Below are positions 16,777 through 25,230 of a stretch of DNA of 53,504 bases, in pieces. This DNA is from Paenibacillus sp. An7. Its GTDB lineage: Bacteria > Bacillota > Bacilli > Paenibacillales > Paenibacillaceae. Below the pieces are notes generated by a model. The model was not told where the DNA came from and searched no databases. It saw only the letters and a program-made list of their open reading frames with translations. Made by a program: the position numbers and the translations under genes. Each line of letters begins with the position of its first letter. The first letter of the stretch is position 1. Location of the stretch: assembly GCF_009870785.1 (NCBI RefSeq), contig NZ_WTWX01000010.1, positions 1 to 53,504 on the forward strand, given 5' to 3'.

Positions 16777-17067
16777 TTATTTGTCCTCCTGAAAAAATAA
16801 TTCCATCAGCCCTTTTACGCGGGGGTCTTTCACTGTATAACGAACTTCAAGTCCATGCCGCTCGGTCTCAACGATGCCCATACTGCGTAGTTTCTGCAGA
16901 TGCTGGGAGACTGTAGATTGTGGCAAACCTAGACATTCCTGCATGTAAGTCACATTACAGTGGCCTTTCGAGAGTAAGCCTCTAATGATACAGAGTCTGA
17001 CAGGATGAGCGAGTGCTTTGAGACATTCGGACATCTCGTTATATTGTTTAATATCGTTATCCATCAT
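16777..17067 (-). CDS. ArsR-family repressor
   Basis: A 96-residue winged-helix repressor. The family pattern is clear: LKALAHPVRLCIIRGL, then a recognition helix in GLPQSTVSQHLQKLR and a wing with ETERHGLEVRYTV. It has four Cys (about 14, 26, 37 and 45) but not the CxC metal site of classical ArsR. Together with its partner gene, this suggests a sulfur- or redox-responsive repressor similar in role to the persulfide sensors SqrR/BigR, although the Cys positions differ. It should bind the palindrome in its own promoter and control the fusion enzyme. The second ATG (17064) is spaced slightly better from GAGGTGA than the first. Confidence 0.87.
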   Translation of the reverse strand: MMDNDIKQYNEMSECLKALAHPVRLCIIRGLLSKGHCNVTYMQECLGLPQSTVSQHLQKLRSMGIVETERHGLEVRYTVKDPRVKGLMELFFQEDK

Positions 17068-17085
17068 TTCACCTCAGCAATTTGT

Positions 17086-17130
17086 ATATCACTATATCGC
17101 AATATTACGTTATAGTGATATGAAAGTCAA
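17086..17130 (-). promoter_or_regulatory. Promoter and operator of the ArsR-persulfide reductase operon
   Basis: On the minus strand TTGACT (plus 17125-17130), a 17-bp spacer and TAATAT (plus 17102-17107) make a good sigma-A promoter. Perfect 11-bp arms ATATCACTATA (17086-17096) and TATAGTGATAT (17111-17121), 14 bp apart, flank the -10 box. A repressor bound here would block RNA polymerase. Confidence 0.75.
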
Positions 17131-17137
17131 ACTTTGG

Positions 17138-17179
17138 GCAAAAGAAAACCCAAGCACTCGCATTTCTGCGAAGCCTGGG
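17138..17179 (-). terminator. Terminator of the GH13 gene
   Basis: On the minus strand the CCCAGGCTTCGCA / TGCGAGTGCTTGGG hairpin (imperfect) is followed by TTTTCTTTT. It lies 30 bases after the stop at 17210. Confidence 0.6.
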
Positions 17180-17209
17180 CCTAGATTTGGATCCTGCTTT
17201 GTATGTTAT

Positions 17210-18958
17210 TTATTCCTTTACAGCCTGAAGAACAGCATATCCATAGGCAGGAACATTAATGGAGATTTCGCCATTATTCACCGGTTGCTCCATACCAGAG
17301 AAGAGGTCGATATATTTATCAAATTTAACGGATACATTAAATTGCTCCGGTTCCTCCGATTTACTCATTAGCACAAGGATATTTCCCTTATCATTTTTCC
17401 GCTCAAAAACGATTCTTTTCCCTTGTGGTTCGGCTTCAATAAACTGAATTTCGCCCGTCCGAAGCGCAGCATGGTTTAGACGGAGACGTATTAGTTTTTG
17501 GTAGAAAGAGAATAATTCCCGGTCCTGCTTTTCTTCGTCCCATTCCATACATTTACGGCAGTCTGGATCATATTCTCCGTCCATGCCGATCTCATCTCCA
17601 TAATAAATACAAGGAGCACCAAGATACGTAAACTGGAAGAGTGCAGCAAGCTTCATTTTTCGTTTATCTCCATTACAAAGGGTTAGAAGACGAGCAGTAT
17701 CATGACTATCCAGCAAATTAAAGGCAACTTCAGAAGCTTGGAGCTGATATCTAGATAGCTGGCGACTGATCGAGTTAGCAAACTGGTAAGCATCCATCTT
17801 GTCGATTACAAAGAAATCATTAACCGCGTTGGTGAATGGATAGTTCATGGAGGCATCGAACTGATCTCCTTGCAGCCAAGGGGAAGATTCATTCCACACT
17901 TCTCCGAGAATATAGGCGTCGGGTTTGGCTTTTTTGACCGTACTGCGGAACTCACGCCAGAACTGATGATCTACTTCATTCGCTACATCAAGACGCCAGC
18001 CGTCTGTCCCGACTTCTTTGATCCAATATTCGGCTACCTTCAGCAAATATTCTTTCACTTCTGGGTTTTCGGTGTTCAGTTTCGGCATCAGCGGTTCAAA
18101 GGAAAAGGTATCATATGTGGGAACGCCGTCTTCTACATCAATCGGAAATTTACGAACATGAAACCAATCTTTATATTTGGAATTCTCACCGTTCTCTTGT
18201 AAGTCGACAAAAGGCTTGAATGTACGCCCAGAGTGATTAAATACAGCATCAAGCAATACGCGAATTCCGCGTTCGTGGCATAAGTTGACGAGCTTCTTAA
18301 GTGTATCTGCATCACCGAAGTGACGATCTACCCGCAAATAATCTTCTGTATCATATTTATGATTGGTGGTCGCTTCAAAAACAGGAGTAAAATAGATTGC
18401 TGTTATACCTAGTTCAGATAAATAATCGAGATGATCAATCACACCTTGAAGATCGCCGCCAAAGAAATTATCCCGCTCCGGCTTACCGCCCCAAGGGAGG
18501 ACTCCTTCCGGATCGTTACTTGGATCTCCATTAGCAAAACGCTCAGGAAAGATCTGATAAAATACGGCATCTTTGACCCAAGCAGGCGGGGTAAAGACAT
18601 CAACCGGATTAATATAAGGGAACTCGAACATTCGGCTAGGGGTTTCTGGTTCTTCTTCTAAAAAGTCATTTTCGTCCATCCACACCGATTCATTATCACT
18701 CTCCAGATGAAAAGCATAACGTAGCCGGTGATAAGGTGGTTTAACTTCGCACGTAAAATAATCGAACATAGAATCAGATGTCCATTTTCTAAGCGGAAGA
18801 TACAGTTTTGTTTTCTCCCAGTCATATTTGTCACCGGCAAGAAGTGTGATTTGGTGGACATCATCTCGTTTGGTGCGAATCCGGATATGGATCGTATCTT
18901 TGTCATATGCATAAGCCCAGTGCTGCTTAGGGTGATGATAGATCGCTTCTAATAACAT
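17210..18958 (-). CDS. GH13 cyclomaltodextrinase / maltogenic amylase / neopullulanase
   Basis: A 582-residue cytoplasmic alpha-glucan hydrolase (no signal peptide). The N-terminal CBM34-like domain (about 1-120) is typical of the GH13_20 subfamily, which forms dimers and cuts cyclodextrins, maltodextrins and pullulan. The catalytic barrel shows the four conserved regions: DAVFNHSG (about 238-245), GWRLDVANEVD with nucleophile Asp324, LGEVWNE with acid/base Glu353, and LLDSHDT with Asp420. The length matches the family. AGGGGG lies eight bases before the ATG. No maltodextrin transporter genes are adjacent, so the source of substrate is not clear from this window. A TTATGAAATTGGTTC motif shared with other sugar genes lies 50-65 bases upstream. 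Confidence 0.92.
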   Translation of the reverse strand: MLLEAIYHHPKQHWAYAYDKDTIHIRIRTKRDDVHQITLLAGDKYDWEKTKLYLPLRKWTSDSMFDYFTCEVKPPYHRLRYAFHLESDNESVWMDENDFLEEEPETPSRMFEFPYINPVDVFTPPAWVKDAVFYQIFPERFANGDPSNDPEGVLPWGGKPERDNFFGGDLQGVIDHLDYLSELGITAIYFTPVFEATTNHKYDTEDYLRVDRHFGDADTLKKLVNLCHERGIRVLLDAVFNHSGRTFKPFVDLQENGENSKYKDWFHVRKFPIDVEDGVPTYDTFSFEPLMPKLNTENPEVKEYLLKVAEYWIKEVGTDGWRLDVANEVDHQFWREFRSTVKKAKPDAYILGEVWNESSPWLQGDQFDASMNYPFTNAVNDFFVIDKMDAYQFANSISRQLSRYQLQASEVAFNLLDSHDTARLLTLCNGDKRKMKLAALFQFTYLGAPCIYYGDEIGMDGEYDPDCRKCMEWDEEKQDRELFSFYQKLIRLRLNHAALRTGEIQFIEAEPQGKRIVFERKNDKGNILVLMSKSEEPEQFNVSVKFDKYIDLFSGMEQPVNNGEISINVPAYGYAVLQAVKE

Positions 18959-18988
18959 GAGAGAACCCCCTGTGTAGTAATAATGGTG

Positions 18989-19026
18989 TACAAATTTATC
19001 GTTTTGAAGAGTTATGAAATTGGTTC
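18989..19026. repeat. TTATGAAATTGATTC-type motif, site 2, with extended homology
   Basis: The 38-bp stretch ending GAGTTATGAAATTGGTTC is nearly the reverse complement of 33216-33253, including 'acaaatttatcgtttt'. It lies upstream of the GH13 gene. Confidence 0.6.
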
Positions 19027-19062
19027 AGAGAACATTCATTCTGTTTTCTCTTTACCCACATT

Positions 19063-19110
19063 AAAAAAAGGTACAACCTAAAGAGAGGATTGTTCTCCGA
19101 GGTTGTACCT
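19063..19110 (-). terminator. Terminator of the lactate dehydrogenase transcript
   Basis: AGGTACAACCT (19069-19079) pairs perfectly with AGGTTGTACCT (19100-19110). On the minus strand it is followed by a seven-T run. The nearest minus-strand gene upstream ends at 19337. Confidence 0.75.
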
Positions 19111-19248
19111 GAAATTGATCAGATAACATTGCCTTTAATTTAAGTTTCTTTTACGTTATGTATGAGAAGATACGATTTCATAATATACCATTTTCGTTAA
19201 TTTATGCAATCTTGAATAGGGGGTTGAGTAAAAGTTGTTGTTGAGTTT

Positions 19249-19283
19249 CATCCGGTCTTCTTATTCAATCGAAGTACCGGATG
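19249..19283. other. Hairpin without T-run
   Basis: CATCCGGT pairs with ACCGGATG, extended by TTC/GAA after a small internal loop. It lies in the 3' region of the lactate dehydrogenase gene and could protect the mRNA end. No function is evident. Confidence 0.4.
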
Positions 19284-19292
19284 AGGAGAACT

Positions 19293-19334
19293 GAATCAAT
19301 TTCATAACAAACGAAAGGTATTAGGAATTGATTC
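19293..19334. repeat. TTATGAAATTGATTC-type motif, site 3 (inverted pair)
   Basis: GAATCAATTTCATAA and ATTAGGAATTGATTC face each other 14 bp apart, making a 42-bp imperfect palindrome. This is a short version of the 119-bp palindrome at 33216-33334. It ends two bases before the lactate dehydrogenase stop. Confidence 0.55.
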
Positions 19335-19336
19335 GG

Positions 19337-20284
19337 TTATAATAAATTTTTGATATTTGTCCGAAGGACCTGGCAGGAGTATTCGAACAGTTTCATTTCC
19401 TCTTCTGCTAGCTGAAGCTCGATAACCTCTTCGATTCCTCTGCCTCCAATTATGGCAGGAACACCAACGCATATATCTTTTTGTCCGTACTCCCCATCTA
19501 GAATAGAAGAAACGGCGATAATCTTATGATCATCCGTCAGAATGGAACGAGTAATGAACGCTATGGCACTGCCGATACCGAACTGAGTCGATCCTTTTCG
19601 GGTGAAGATCTCCCAGCCTGCATCCCGTGTCTTGCGGGAAATATCGGCAAGATCAAGATGCTTAAATCGTTCCTTATGCTGATCAAGGATATGAAGAATA
19701 GGTTTACCGCCGATCGTCACATGAGACCAGGCTACAAATTGAGACTCTCCATGTTCTCCAAGTGCATATCCATGGACACTGCGCGGATCGATAGAGAAAA
19801 TCTCCGAGAGGATGGTTTTCAGTCTTGAAGAATCAATGGATGTACCTGTTCCAATAACTTGGCTTCTCGGTAGACCAGACAGTTTCCAGACGAGATAAGT
19901 AATAATATCCACGGGGTTCGCAGCGACTACAAACACACCTTGAAATCCGCTTTCCATAATAGGTGCCACAATTTCTTTCGTAATCGTAACCGCTTCTTCT
20001 AATATATCTAGACGAGTCTGACCCGGTTTTGGGTTAGCCCCCGCCGTAATAATAATGACATCCATATCTTTGCAATCCGCATAGGTTCCAGCATGTACCT
20101 TTGTCCGTTGGTAAGTAAAATCCATGCTGTGTGACAAATCAAGCGCTTGACCGAGTGCTTTTTCATAGGTTCGCCCGATCAGCATAATTTCACCCGCGAT
20201 GGCTTGATTGATCATTGAGTATGCTGCACTCGAACCGACAAGACCTGCCCCAACAATCGCCACTTTTCCTGTTCTGCTTCTCAT
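19337..20284 (-). CDS. Lactate/malate dehydrogenase-family protein (divergent L-lactate dehydrogenase paralogue)
   Basis: A 315-residue NAD(P)-dependent 2-hydroxyacid dehydrogenase. The dinucleotide motif VGAGLVG (11-17), substrate Arg91 (GQTRLD), catalytic Asp in AANPVD, catalytic His in GEHGES and a SGLP segment are all present. Two key places differ from normal lactate dehydrogenase: after the second beta strand the usual LID (Asp gripping NAD ribose) reads LIGRT, and the substrate-loop Gln (ANQKPG) is Pro85 (ANPKPG). Coenzyme and substrate may therefore differ. The ATG at 20284 is chosen because GGGAGG lies about nine bases ahead of it; an upstream GTG at 20314 has no such site. Confidence 0.85.
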   Translation of the reverse strand: MRSRTGKVAIVGAGLVGSSAAYSMINQAIAGEIMLIGRTYEKALGQALDLSHSMDFTYQRTKVHAGTYADCKDMDVIIITAGANPKPGQTRLDILEEAVTITKEIVAPIMESGFQGVFVVAANPVDIITYLVWKLSGLPRSQVIGTGTSIDSSRLKTILSEIFSIDPRSVHGYALGEHGESQFVAWSHVTIGGKPILHILDQHKERFKHLDLADISRKTRDAGWEIFTRKGSTQFGIGSAIAFITRSILTDDHKIIAVSSILDGEYGQKDICVGVPAIIGGRGIEEVIELQLAEEEMKLFEYSCQVLRTNIKNLL

Positions 20285-20864
20285 CGCCCATTGCCCTCCC
20301 GTTATAAACCGCACATGAAGAATATAGAAACGAAGTTCTCTCTGTTTTATTATCCTTATATTCTATGCATGCATCTATTTAACGTTACATAAGATAACAT
20401 AATTTTTGTGTATTTATCAATAATCAAACAATACCACCCATTATTTAGGAGGTAACCTCACATTCTAATGACAGGAGGTAGCTAAAGGATGGGAAGAACA
20501 GGGGAAGGTTCTGTCGAATGATAAAGGAGAAAAGTCATAATTTATACCCGACAAAACTTCTTACGATACCGCATTCTTAGAAGAATTACGCCAAAGGAAA
20601 TAAGATGAAAAGAACGAATTTAAAGTATAACAAGATTTATAGAGAGTCACCTGTGAGTGAAACGTCTTTATAAATGCTTGTACCTTTAATCAAATGCTCA
20701 GCTTGATGAGAATGATGTAACGAACGAATCCATTAGATAAGACTGTTGCTCGCGCAAACAACAGTTCTTAAGACGCCCTTATCCATTAGTTGACCAACGC
20801 AGGCATGGTTCATGACGAATGTTTTTACAAACCAATTGATTGTAAAATCCGGGAGGTAATGAAT
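20285..20864. other. 580-bp spacer
   Basis: It holds GGAGGT-like stretches at 20449 and 20475, the second followed by a ten-codon frame (ATG at about 20489, product MGRTGEGSVE). A 22-codon frame (MKRTNLKYNKIYRESPVSET, then SL) starts near 20605. Neither is convincing as a gene. No tRNA or repeat was found. Confidence 0.4.
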
Positions 20865-21521
20865 ATGAATATGCATTTGAATGGTAACGAAACAGGAGCA
20901 ACGACGGAGACTGCAAAAGAACTGGGCATTGGAGCGAGCACACTTCGTAAATATGCGGCGGCACTCGAAGAGCAAGGGTATCATTTTGAACGTGCGGCAA
21001 ACAAGTCTAGATTATTTGGTAACCGTGATATTGAGCGGGTGAAAACACTCATGACACTTCTCCGTGAGCAGAATCTGCCATTGCAAGATGCGGCTGTCAT
21101 TGTCATGGAGATCGGCAGTGAAAAAGCGGCTGCTGCAAAAGAGATCGTGAACCCGGTACTTGCACATAGTGCGGTTTCAAAGGTTCAGGCGCATTCGCCT
21201 GTAGAGCAGAAACAAGTTCTTCAGACAGCAGAGGTGAATTCTGCCCAAATGGAACAAATGAATGTAGAATGGCAGATGCTCCAAGAGCGTATGGTGGAAC
21301 TTGAGCGGGAGCATGCAAAACTTCGGAAACAAAACGATGACCTGCAAGTGCTGGTGGAAGAACAGCAAACATGGATGCGGGAGAAACTGGAAGAGGACCG
21401 AGATCGCCAGCTGATTACGAATCTACGCAGCTATCAAGGACGGAAACAGAAGGCAAAGACCAAGGGGCATTCCCTCCGAATGTTATTTGGTTTACTTCCG
21501 AAAAGCAGGAGGGAGGCATGA
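20865..21521 (+). CDS. MerR-like HTH protein with coiled coil (RacA-/DUF3967-like)
   Basis: A 218-residue protein. An N-terminal MerR-type helix-turn-helix (about 10-70: TAKELGIGASTLRKYAAALE, then GNRDIERVKTLMTLL) is followed by a linker and a long charged coiled coil (about 125-185, many Glu/Arg/Gln). The basic C-terminal end includes 'EEDRDRQLITNLRSYQGRK', resembling the DUF3967 tail. The layout recalls Bacillus RacA, which anchors the chromosome during sporulation, and plasmid-type DUF3967 proteins; which one applies cannot be decided. The ATG at 20865 lies eight bases after GGGAGG; an earlier frame start at 20790 has none. Its stop overlaps the next small gene. Confidence 0.75.
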   Translation: MNMHLNGNETGATTETAKELGIGASTLRKYAAALEEQGYHFERAANKSRLFGNRDIERVKTLMTLLREQNLPLQDAAVIVMEIGSEKAAAAKEIVNPVLAHSAVSKVQAHSPVEQKQVLQTAEVNSAQMEQMNVEWQMLQERMVELEREHAKLRKQNDDLQVLVEEQQTWMREKLEEDRDRQLITNLRSYQGRKQKAKTKGHSLRMLFGLLPKSRREA

Positions 21522-21667
21522 TGATGAGAGGGGGCATGGTGAAAATGCAGATGCAGAACAAAGCATTATCGCGTACCCATCGTAAACAGTCTCTTCGCTC
21601 ACTTTATCGTCAGAAAGATTCAGTCCAAATTACAGGTCCTCCGGTAACTCAGGGTTTTTATTTTTAG
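21518..21667 (+). CDS. Small basic protein, coupled to the MerR-like gene
   Basis: A 49-residue basic protein (MMMRGGMVKMQMQNKALSRT..., ending VTQGFYF). Its ATG overlaps the upstream stop (ATGATGATGA), and AGGAGGGAGG sits just ahead, so translation is coupled. About ten Arg/Lys and no hydrophobic helix suggest a nucleic-acid or protein-binding peptide. I recognise no family. It is the second gene of a probable two-gene operon. Confidence 0.55.
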   Translation: MMMRGGMVKMQMQNKALSRTHRKQSLRSLYRQKDSVQITGPPVTQGFYF

Positions 21668-21724
21668 ATATTTAGAGTTACAATAGAAAGGAGGATTCGA
21701 TAAAAGCGACAAGGAGAGCCACAA

Positions 21725-22471
21725 ATGATTATTTTAAAAAGTAAAGACGAGATTCAATATATGAAGAAGGCTGGCGAGATTCTTGCCGCTTGTCATAGAG
21801 AGATTGCAGGGCTCATTCGCCCAGGCATTCAAACTCAGGAGATTGATGCTTTTGCAGAAAGCTTTATGAAAAAACATGGTGCAACACCAGAGCAAAAAGG
21901 GTATAACGGATATCCATATGCGACTTGTGCCTCGGTTAATGACGTGATCTGTCATGGTTTCCCTGGGAAATACGCGCTGAAAGACGGGGATATCGTTACC
22001 ATTGATATGGTTGTTAATCTTGATGGCTGGCTTGCGGATTCCGCATGGTCTTATGCTGTAGGTAATGTATCCGAATCAGCACAGAAGCTGCTGGATGTAA
22101 CCAAAACTTCCTTATATAAAGGAATTGAAAAAGCCGTAATCGGCAACCGGATCGGGGATATCTCGAATGCAATTCAGGTATATGCGGAAGCAGAAGGATT
22201 CTCTGTAGTACGTGAATTTATTGGTCACGGAATCGGACAAGACATGCATGAAGAACCGCAAGTACCTCACTATGGTCCTGCCGGACGCGGTCCGCGTCTG
22301 AAAGAAGGCATGGTAATTACAATCGAACCGATGCTGAACATCGGAACCTATCGCAGTAAGCTGGACAGTGATGGCTGGACTGCCCGTACACAGGATGGCG
22401 AATTGTCCGCTCAATATGAGCATACAATTGCGATTACCGCAGATGGTCCTATTATTTTGACTGAACAATAA
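21725..22471 (+). CDS. map: Type I methionine aminopeptidase
   Basis: A 248-residue enzyme that removes the starting methionine from new proteins in the cytoplasm. The pita-bread fold metal ligands are visible: Asp97 in TIDMVVNLDG, Asp108 in LADSAWSY, His171 in FIGHGIG, Glu204 in TIEPML and Glu235 in YEHTIA. His79 (VICHGFP) is the usual active-site His. The length matches type I enzymes without an extra zinc domain. AAGGAG lies eight bases before the ATG. It stands alone here rather than in the ribosomal-protein cluster where the main copy usually sits, so it is probably the second map gene often found in Bacillales. Confidence 0.93.
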   Translation: MIILKSKDEIQYMKKAGEILAACHREIAGLIRPGIQTQEIDAFAESFMKKHGATPEQKGYNGYPYATCASVNDVICHGFPGKYALKDGDIVTIDMVVNLDGWLADSAWSYAVGNVSESAQKLLDVTKTSLYKGIEKAVIGNRIGDISNAIQVYAEAEGFSVVREFIGHGIGQDMHEEPQVPHYGPAGRGPRLKEGMVITIEPMLNIGTYRSKLDSDGWTARTQDGELSAQYEHTIAITADGPIILTEQ

Positions 22472-22549
22472 GCACAAGCTGGTAAAGAGATGTGAGGAGA
22501 AGAGACGTACTTTTCCCATATACTCTAGGCAGTAAGCAGATCATAACAT

Positions 22550-22598
22550 AAGAAACAGGACTCCTTTTATCCTCCACATAAAGAGAGCCCTGTTTCTT
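22550..22598 (+). terminator. Terminator after map
   Basis: AAGAAACAGG pairs with CCTGTTTCTT (perfect, with CTC/GAG inside), followed by GTGTTTTCTTTT. Confidence 0.85.
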
Positions 22599-22731
22599 TG
22601 TGTTTTCTTTTATTATAGGCGGCCGGATAGTTATATTACGCACTGACAATAATAGCAACATACCCTAAGATGAAGCGGACGCACTGCGAGAGGGTAAGTG
22701 TAAGTATGGTTAGAAAGGATGTCTGCGCGAA

Positions 22732-23190
22732 TTGAATAGCCGCAAAAGTAAACGTACATTCAGTAGTCCTCTGTTATGGGGAGCAGGAATTGTCGTTATT
22801 TTATTGATATTACTAGCAGTAATCAGTGGAAGTGAGAAGGAAGAAGAGTCAAAGGTACTCACGGCGGTAACGAACGAAGAAGTGTCCACCTTTTTGGAGC
22901 ATGGCGAGTCGGGGTTTTTATATGTGGGTCGTCCTACATGTCAATTTTGTCGTGAGTTTATGCCCGTGTTAGAGAATGCTTCACAAAGTACAGGTCAAAC
23001 GGTGTATTATTACAATACAGATGAAGGTCGTGAGCAAGATGAGGAAAAATCAGGAGCATTGTTAGACCAGCTTAAGATTGAATCTGTGCCTGCTCTTCTC
23101 TATATAGAAAATGGCGAAGAAGCAGATCGGTTAACGCCCGGAACACTAGATGAGGAAGCGATCGCTGTTTTTTTACATCGCAAAAAGTAA
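22732..23190 (+). CDS. Membrane-anchored thioredoxin-like protein
   Basis: A 152-residue protein with one N-terminal membrane helix (about 15-34) and a thioredoxin fold outside the membrane (about 45-150). The redox motif is CQFC in VGRPTCQFCREFMPVL, and the cis-Pro is in ESVPALLYIENGE. Such proteins act as extracytoplasmic thiol-disulfide oxidoreductases; this one resembles the PedC/BrcD-type bacteriocin accessory thioredoxins, but no bacteriocin gene is seen here. It starts at a TTG with AAAGGATG ten bases ahead. It is convergent with the ccdC gene, another thiol-redox related gene. Confidence 0.82.
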   Translation: MNSRKSKRTFSSPLLWGAGIVVILLILLAVISGSEKEEESKVLTAVTNEEVSTFLEHGESGFLYVGRPTCQFCREFMPVLENASQSTGQTVYYYNTDEGREQDEEKSGALLDQLKIESVPALLYIENGEEADRLTPGTLDEEAIAVFLHRKK

Positions 23191-23238
23191 AAAGCTCTGA
23201 AATTGAACACATCCAGTGTTTGATTCCAGAGCTTTTTT
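23190..23238. terminator. Strong bidirectional terminator
   Basis: AAAAGCTCTG pairs with CAGAGCTTTT, and the stem continues through AATTGAACAC/GTGTTTGATT to a 5-nt loop, about 20 bp in all. It lies between two convergent genes. Confidence 0.9.
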
Positions 23239-23246
23239 TTATCCAC

Positions 23247-23744
23247 TTAAGAACTCATGGTAGACTCCTTGTCCCCAAAAGTTTCGTTGTAATGCCGCAG
23301 CATATACAGCCGCCAGTGAAGCAACATCCCAAAAGCCAAAACAAAAAATAAGGCTCCTGTCTGAACTACGGTTATATAATTCTGTATGAATTCATGAAGT
23401 AGTAAGCGAACCGTAAGCAAACCTAGCAAGATGAACATAAAGCTTTTGGAGCTCGAAACATAGATCTGTCCGTCTCTTTTCTCAAACTTGGTGCTTTTAA
23501 TGAGCGGGTATGCAAATAAAAACCAACCAACCAAAAAAGCAACAATGGCCCATAAAAACGGGATGTGCGTTTGTGGCACGACAAACATCATAAATCCGGT
23601 GCTCATACCAAGGGGCGGAATGATAATCTTCCGTTTGGTAATGGGTCTGTTTGCTGCTTTCATACGAATAAAAATGGCACTAAGCGCAATAAAGATCATA
23701 CCAATGGTTGCTGCGATTTGTAAAAATGAAGAGCTTATCGGCAC
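23247..23744 (-). CDS. ccdC: CcdC-family membrane protein
   Basis: A 165-residue protein with about five membrane helices. It resembles Bacillus CcdC/YneJ: an IRMKAANRPITKRKIIIPPL loop after helix 1, then MSTGFMMFVVPQTHIP, then a TKFEKRDGQIYVSSSKSFMF segment, and final helices ending in RLYMLRHYNETF. In Bacillus the gene sits near the cytochrome c maturation gene ccdA, but its own role is not essential and remains unclear. The start is a GTG at 23744 with AGAGAGG eight bases before it; a longer frame from 23810 would add 22 unlikely residues. Confidence 0.8.
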   Translation of the reverse strand: MPISSSFLQIAATIGMIFIALSAIFIRMKAANRPITKRKIIIPPLGMSTGFMMFVVPQTHIPFLWAIVAFLVGWFLFAYPLIKSTKFEKRDGQIYVSSSKSFMFILLGLLTVRLLLHEFIQNYITVVQTGALFFVLAFGMLLHWRLYMLRHYNETFGDKESTMSS

Positions 23745-23935
23745 GTACAGGACCTCTCTTTTGCGTGAAATCAAATTTATCTTCATTATATCATATCTCA
23801 ATGAAAACACTCTTACCGAGTTGTTTTATGATTTGGATGTGAACTAAGCTTCTTTTCATTTCTTACCACCGGAATTATACTTAGACTGTGCTTGCCAAAG
23901 TAATAATAGATAAAGATATAGAGGATGGTGAATGC

Positions 23936-25039
23936 GTGGAATCTGATATCTGGAAACCTTCCGTAATCCTGGGGATCTTGGTGCTGATTTTAATCCTTGT
24001 TAATTATCCCTGGATTCAGTGGAGAGCAAACCCGAGTCGGACAATCGATATTGTGATTATTGATAAGTCAGTATCGGATATAAATTATAACGAGCATAAA
24101 GGTCTAATTTGGATTTTAAACCAACAAAAGATAAAGGACCGAAATGGTCATGCCTATGTTAATGAGGAGAGTTATTACGGATTCAACCCAAGTGCTGTTA
24201 ATACTATTCAATCCCTTCCTTCTACGCTGCGAGGGAAAGATCTGATTTATGCGGCAGATACATATGGAATATACAAACAGGAACAGCAAGCAGATCGGTC
24301 ATACAAACAAAAGTTAATCTATGGTGGAATGAAATCAGAAGATGTCCAGAAAATACAGTATGCGACAGCAACAGGAACGACTTTTGTTGGTGAATATAAT
24401 ATTCTTGGTGCCCCTACAGATAAGGAAGTCAGACAACAACTTGAAAATATGTTTGGTATAGAATGGACGGGCTGGAAGGGCAGATATTACAAAGAATTAG
24501 CCAATGTATCTACACTTTTGAAACAGAAGTACACTCTCGTGGCTGGAGAAAAATGGACCTACCAGGGAGAGGGAATCATATTCATTAATGAAGAAGAGAA
24601 CATGGTGGTATTGGACAGCAGCGACCTAGAGGCTAGGTCATTTGGAGTTGAATTCTCGGAAAAAGGGTACGAATGGAGCCAGGTGAAAGGGAAAACAAGC
24701 TATCATGGATGGTTTGATATTGTAGAACCTCGCGCAAGGGCTGAGGTAATGGCAGAGTATACGATGGATCTGTCACAGTCTGGAGCAGAGAAACTAACAG
24801 CGGCGGGGATTCCTGATCATTTTCCTTCCATTACTCGGTTTGATCATACAACACATTATACTTACTATTTTTCAGGAGATTATGCAAATCGTGTGGACAT
24901 GCCTTACCCTACTCAGTATATAGGCTGGGATGCAGTCATGAAATTCTTCGTTCCAAGAACACATCAAAATGCATTCTACTGGGAAGTATACGTACCAGTT
25001 ATGAAGCAGATCTTCAGTGAGATTAAAGCATCGTCGTGA
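23936..25039 (+). CDS. Membrane-anchored protein of unknown function
   Basis: A 367-residue protein with a single N-terminal membrane helix (about 10-30), then a large outer domain. The domain contains 'IDIVIIDKSVSDINYNEHKG', an acidic loop 'LIYAADTYGIYKQEQ' and C-terminal segments 'FPSITRFDHTTHYTYYFSGD' and 'PRTHQNAFYWEVYVP'. Conserved-looking aromatic and His residues near the C-terminus hint at an enzyme or binding domain related to carbohydrate-active or hydrolase folds, but I cannot name it. The GTG at 23936 is preferred because GAGG lies 11 bases ahead and it begins directly with the anchor. No operon partner is visible. Confidence 0.65.
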   Translation: MESDIWKPSVILGILVLILILVNYPWIQWRANPSRTIDIVIIDKSVSDINYNEHKGLIWILNQQKIKDRNGHAYVNEESYYGFNPSAVNTIQSLPSTLRGKDLIYAADTYGIYKQEQQADRSYKQKLIYGGMKSEDVQKIQYATATGTTFVGEYNILGAPTDKEVRQQLENMFGIEWTGWKGRYYKELANVSTLLKQKYTLVAGEKWTYQGEGIIFINEEENMVVLDSSDLEARSFGVEFSEKGYEWSQVKGKTSYHGWFDIVEPRARAEVMAEYTMDLSQSGAEKLTAAGIPDHFPSITRFDHTTHYTYYFSGDYANRVDMPYPTQYIGWDAVMKFFVPRTHQNAFYWEVYVPVMKQIFSEIKASS

Positions 25040-25086
25040 GTAACAGATCATGAAAACAGGTCATTAAAATAACAAGGTGGCCTGCC

Positions 25087-25119
25087 TTGACAAATAAAAC
25101 TGTCACCATTATAGTGACA
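25087..25119 (+). promoter_or_regulatory. Promoter with palindromic operator upstream of the Rrf2 gene
   Basis: TTGACA (25087-25092), a 17-bp spacer and TATAGT (25110-25115) form a near-consensus sigma-A promoter. TGTCAC (25101-25106) and GTGACA (25114-25119) form a perfect inverted repeat with a 7-bp spacer that covers the -10 box. The layout fits auto-repression by the regulator encoded next. Confidence 0.8.
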
Positions 25120-25230
25120 TTTTTACATGTGTTTCCAGTAGGGAGTAAAACGTGGTTTGATTTTAGGAGGTTTGCGTAACATAATAGGGTAGAAACAGAT
25201 AAGCACGGTAAGATTATGGGAGGGCGGATA

